DNA of 13,979 nt, from NCBI GenBank assembly GCA_945787425.1, contig CALZHO010000009.1:1-13979 (forward strand), read 5' to 3'. A program made the position numbers and the translations under genes. Under the pieces are notes generated by a model, which did no database searches, was not told the origin of the DNA, and saw only the letters and a program-made list of their open reading frames with translations. Shown here piece after piece: positions 13,607 to 13,979 of this stretch (position 1 is the stretch's first letter; every line of letters begins with the position of its first letter). This DNA is from an uncultured Bacteroidales bacterium. GTDB taxonomy: Bacteria > Bacteroidota > Bacteroidia > Bacteroidales > Paludibacteraceae.

Positions 13607-13650
13607 GAATACCACACGAATACCCCGCGAATATCCCACGAATACCACAC
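13607..13650. repeat. 11-bp tandem array B (GAATACCACAC)
   Basis: Four 11-bp units follow array A without a gap: GAATACCACAC (13607-13617), GAATACCCCGC (13618-13628), GAATATCCCAC (13629-13639) and GAATACCACAC (13640-13650). First and last are identical; the middle two have 2 mismatches each. It has the same period as array A but a different sequence. Confidence 0.92.
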
Positions 13651-13659
13651 CCCTGAGAG

Positions 13660-13692
13660 AAAAGGAACAAAAAAGGCACAAAAACGGCAAAT
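13660..13692. repeat. 11-bp degenerate array C (AAAAGGCACAA)
   Basis: AAAAGGAACAA (13660-13670), AAAAGGCACAA (13671-13681) and AAACGGCAAAT (13682-13692) form a third block of 11-bp units, purine-rich, after a 9-nt spacer from array B. The first two differ at one base; the third is looser (three mismatches to the second). It ends 13 nt before the -33 element of the plus-strand promoter. Confidence 0.65.
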
Positions 13693-13705
13693 TCTGCCCC
13701 GAAAA

Positions 13706-13737
13706 TTTGGTCGTTTGCCCATTTTTCACTACCTTTG
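13706..13737 (+). promoter_or_regulatory. Promoter of the unknown plus-strand gene
   Basis: TTTG (13706-13709) is followed after 20 nt by TACCTTTG (13730-13737), an excellent Bacteroidota-type match. Transcription would start near 13744, with a leader of about 38 nt before ATG 13782. This supports the edge ORF as a real gene. Confidence 0.8.
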
Positions 13738-13781
13738 CAGCGCAAAAACGAATCACTCATCACTTATAGTTCATTTCTCTC

Positions 13782-13979
13782 ATGGCAAAGATTCTCCTTG
13801 ATGCTCCTATTGGAGCCGTAGCAGGTTCGATCTCCAAGCACCAGCAGGTCATTTACCGCACCCGTAACGGGCGCACCCATGCTTATGTAGTCACACACCC
13901 CAACGAGCAACCGCAGTCCGAGACGCAGAAGCGCAACTCTTCGCTTTTCGGTGTGATCTCCAAACAAGTGCATGCCGAG
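13782..13979 (+). CDS. Unrecognised protein, N-terminal part, runs off the window
   Basis: The first 66 codons of a gene cut by the window edge; ATG at 13782 is the first in frame after the promoter. The product starts MAKILLDAPIGAVAGSISKH and continues with QQVIYRTRNGRTHAYVV (about 21-37), a polar P-x-E-Q-P-Q-S-E-T-Q-K-R segment and SSLFGVISKQVHAE. There is no signal peptide or membrane helix. The glycine-containing opening, the 'YRTRNGR' strand and the S-E-T-Q-K-R stretch recall small Bacteroidales proteins with a G-x-(I/V)-x-G-x-(I/L)...R-x-x-x-G pattern, sometimes near phage or conjugative genes, but I cannot name a family. The 14 lysines and arginines or histidines suggest a basic, possibly nucleic-acid-associated protein; that is only a guess. 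Confidence 0.7.
   Translation, partial: MAKILLDAPIGAVAGSISKHQQVIYRTRNGRTHAYVVTHPNEQPQSETQKRNSSLFGVISKQVHAE

Noticed and set aside
13553..13650. CRISPR-like array
   Set aside because: The units are 11 bp and contiguous without spacers; no cas genes are present.
13529..13763. Minus-strand open frames with repetitive Tyr/Cys/Val peptides
   Set aside because: They are produced by the 11-bp array, which is open in several frames, and overlap the plus-strand promoter.

Overview
The window looks like a chromosomal segment of a member of the Bacteroidota, most likely order Bacteroidales. Four points support this. Promoters fit the Bacteroides-type pattern (TTTG, 19-20 nt, TAnnTTTG) and there are no strong Shine-Dalgarno sequences. 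The gene run parA-parB-DUF5683-LysM lytic transglycosylase is typical of the order. There are GldG- and PorT-type envelope proteins. Signal peptides commonly end in an AQ-like cleavage region. Genus cannot be fixed from sequence alone. No tRNA, rRNA, IS element, integrase, CRISPR array or defence system is visible; most genes are conserved core genes.

Layout. Plus strand, 1-886: the 3' end of cysS (cysteinyl-tRNA synthetase), then a predicted lipoprotein with an M15-peptidase-like signature (DUF5715-like). Minus strand, 10296 down to 929: a co-directional block of nine genes, in transcription order a two-domain parvulin PPIase, gldG, a periplasmic type-1 binding protein, a PorT-like outer-membrane barrel, parA, parB, a DUF5683 membrane protein, an MltD-like lytic transglycosylase and a MerR-type regulator. 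Four junctions are 4-nt start/stop overlaps: gldG/binding protein, binding protein/barrel, parA/parB and parB/DUF5683 (the last on a TTG start). This points to translational coupling in two sub-cassettes, one for the envelope and one for chromosome partition. Plus strand, 10421-11521: an NrnA-like DHH phosphoesterase, divergent from the PPIase. Minus strand: an exosortase-family membrane protein (11553-12167) and tsaD (12287-13315). Plus strand, 13782 to the edge: the start of an unrecognised gene.

How the genes fit together. The minus-strand block joins periplasmic folding (PPIase), an envelope complex (GldG-like protein, binding protein, barrel), chromosome segregation (ParAB) and peptidoglycan remodelling (MltD). 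The exosortase suggests that a C-terminal protein-sorting pathway exists elsewhere in the genome. TsaD (tRNA t6A), CysS and the nanoRNase/pAp-phosphatase are housekeeping.

The most unusual aspect is not one gene. It is the number of unrelated short tandem repeats at gene starts, between genes and inside genes: units of 14, 22, 24, 7, 18, 27 and 11 bp. The most striking is a set of 11-bp-period arrays centred between two divergent promoters of matching architecture (tsaD and the unknown gene). A frame-breaking heptanucleotide array lies inside gldG. I see no convincing new multi-gene system. The best candidates for novelty are the 11-bp array regulatory region, the coupled gldG/binding-protein/barrel cassette without gldF beside it, and the orphan exosortase.
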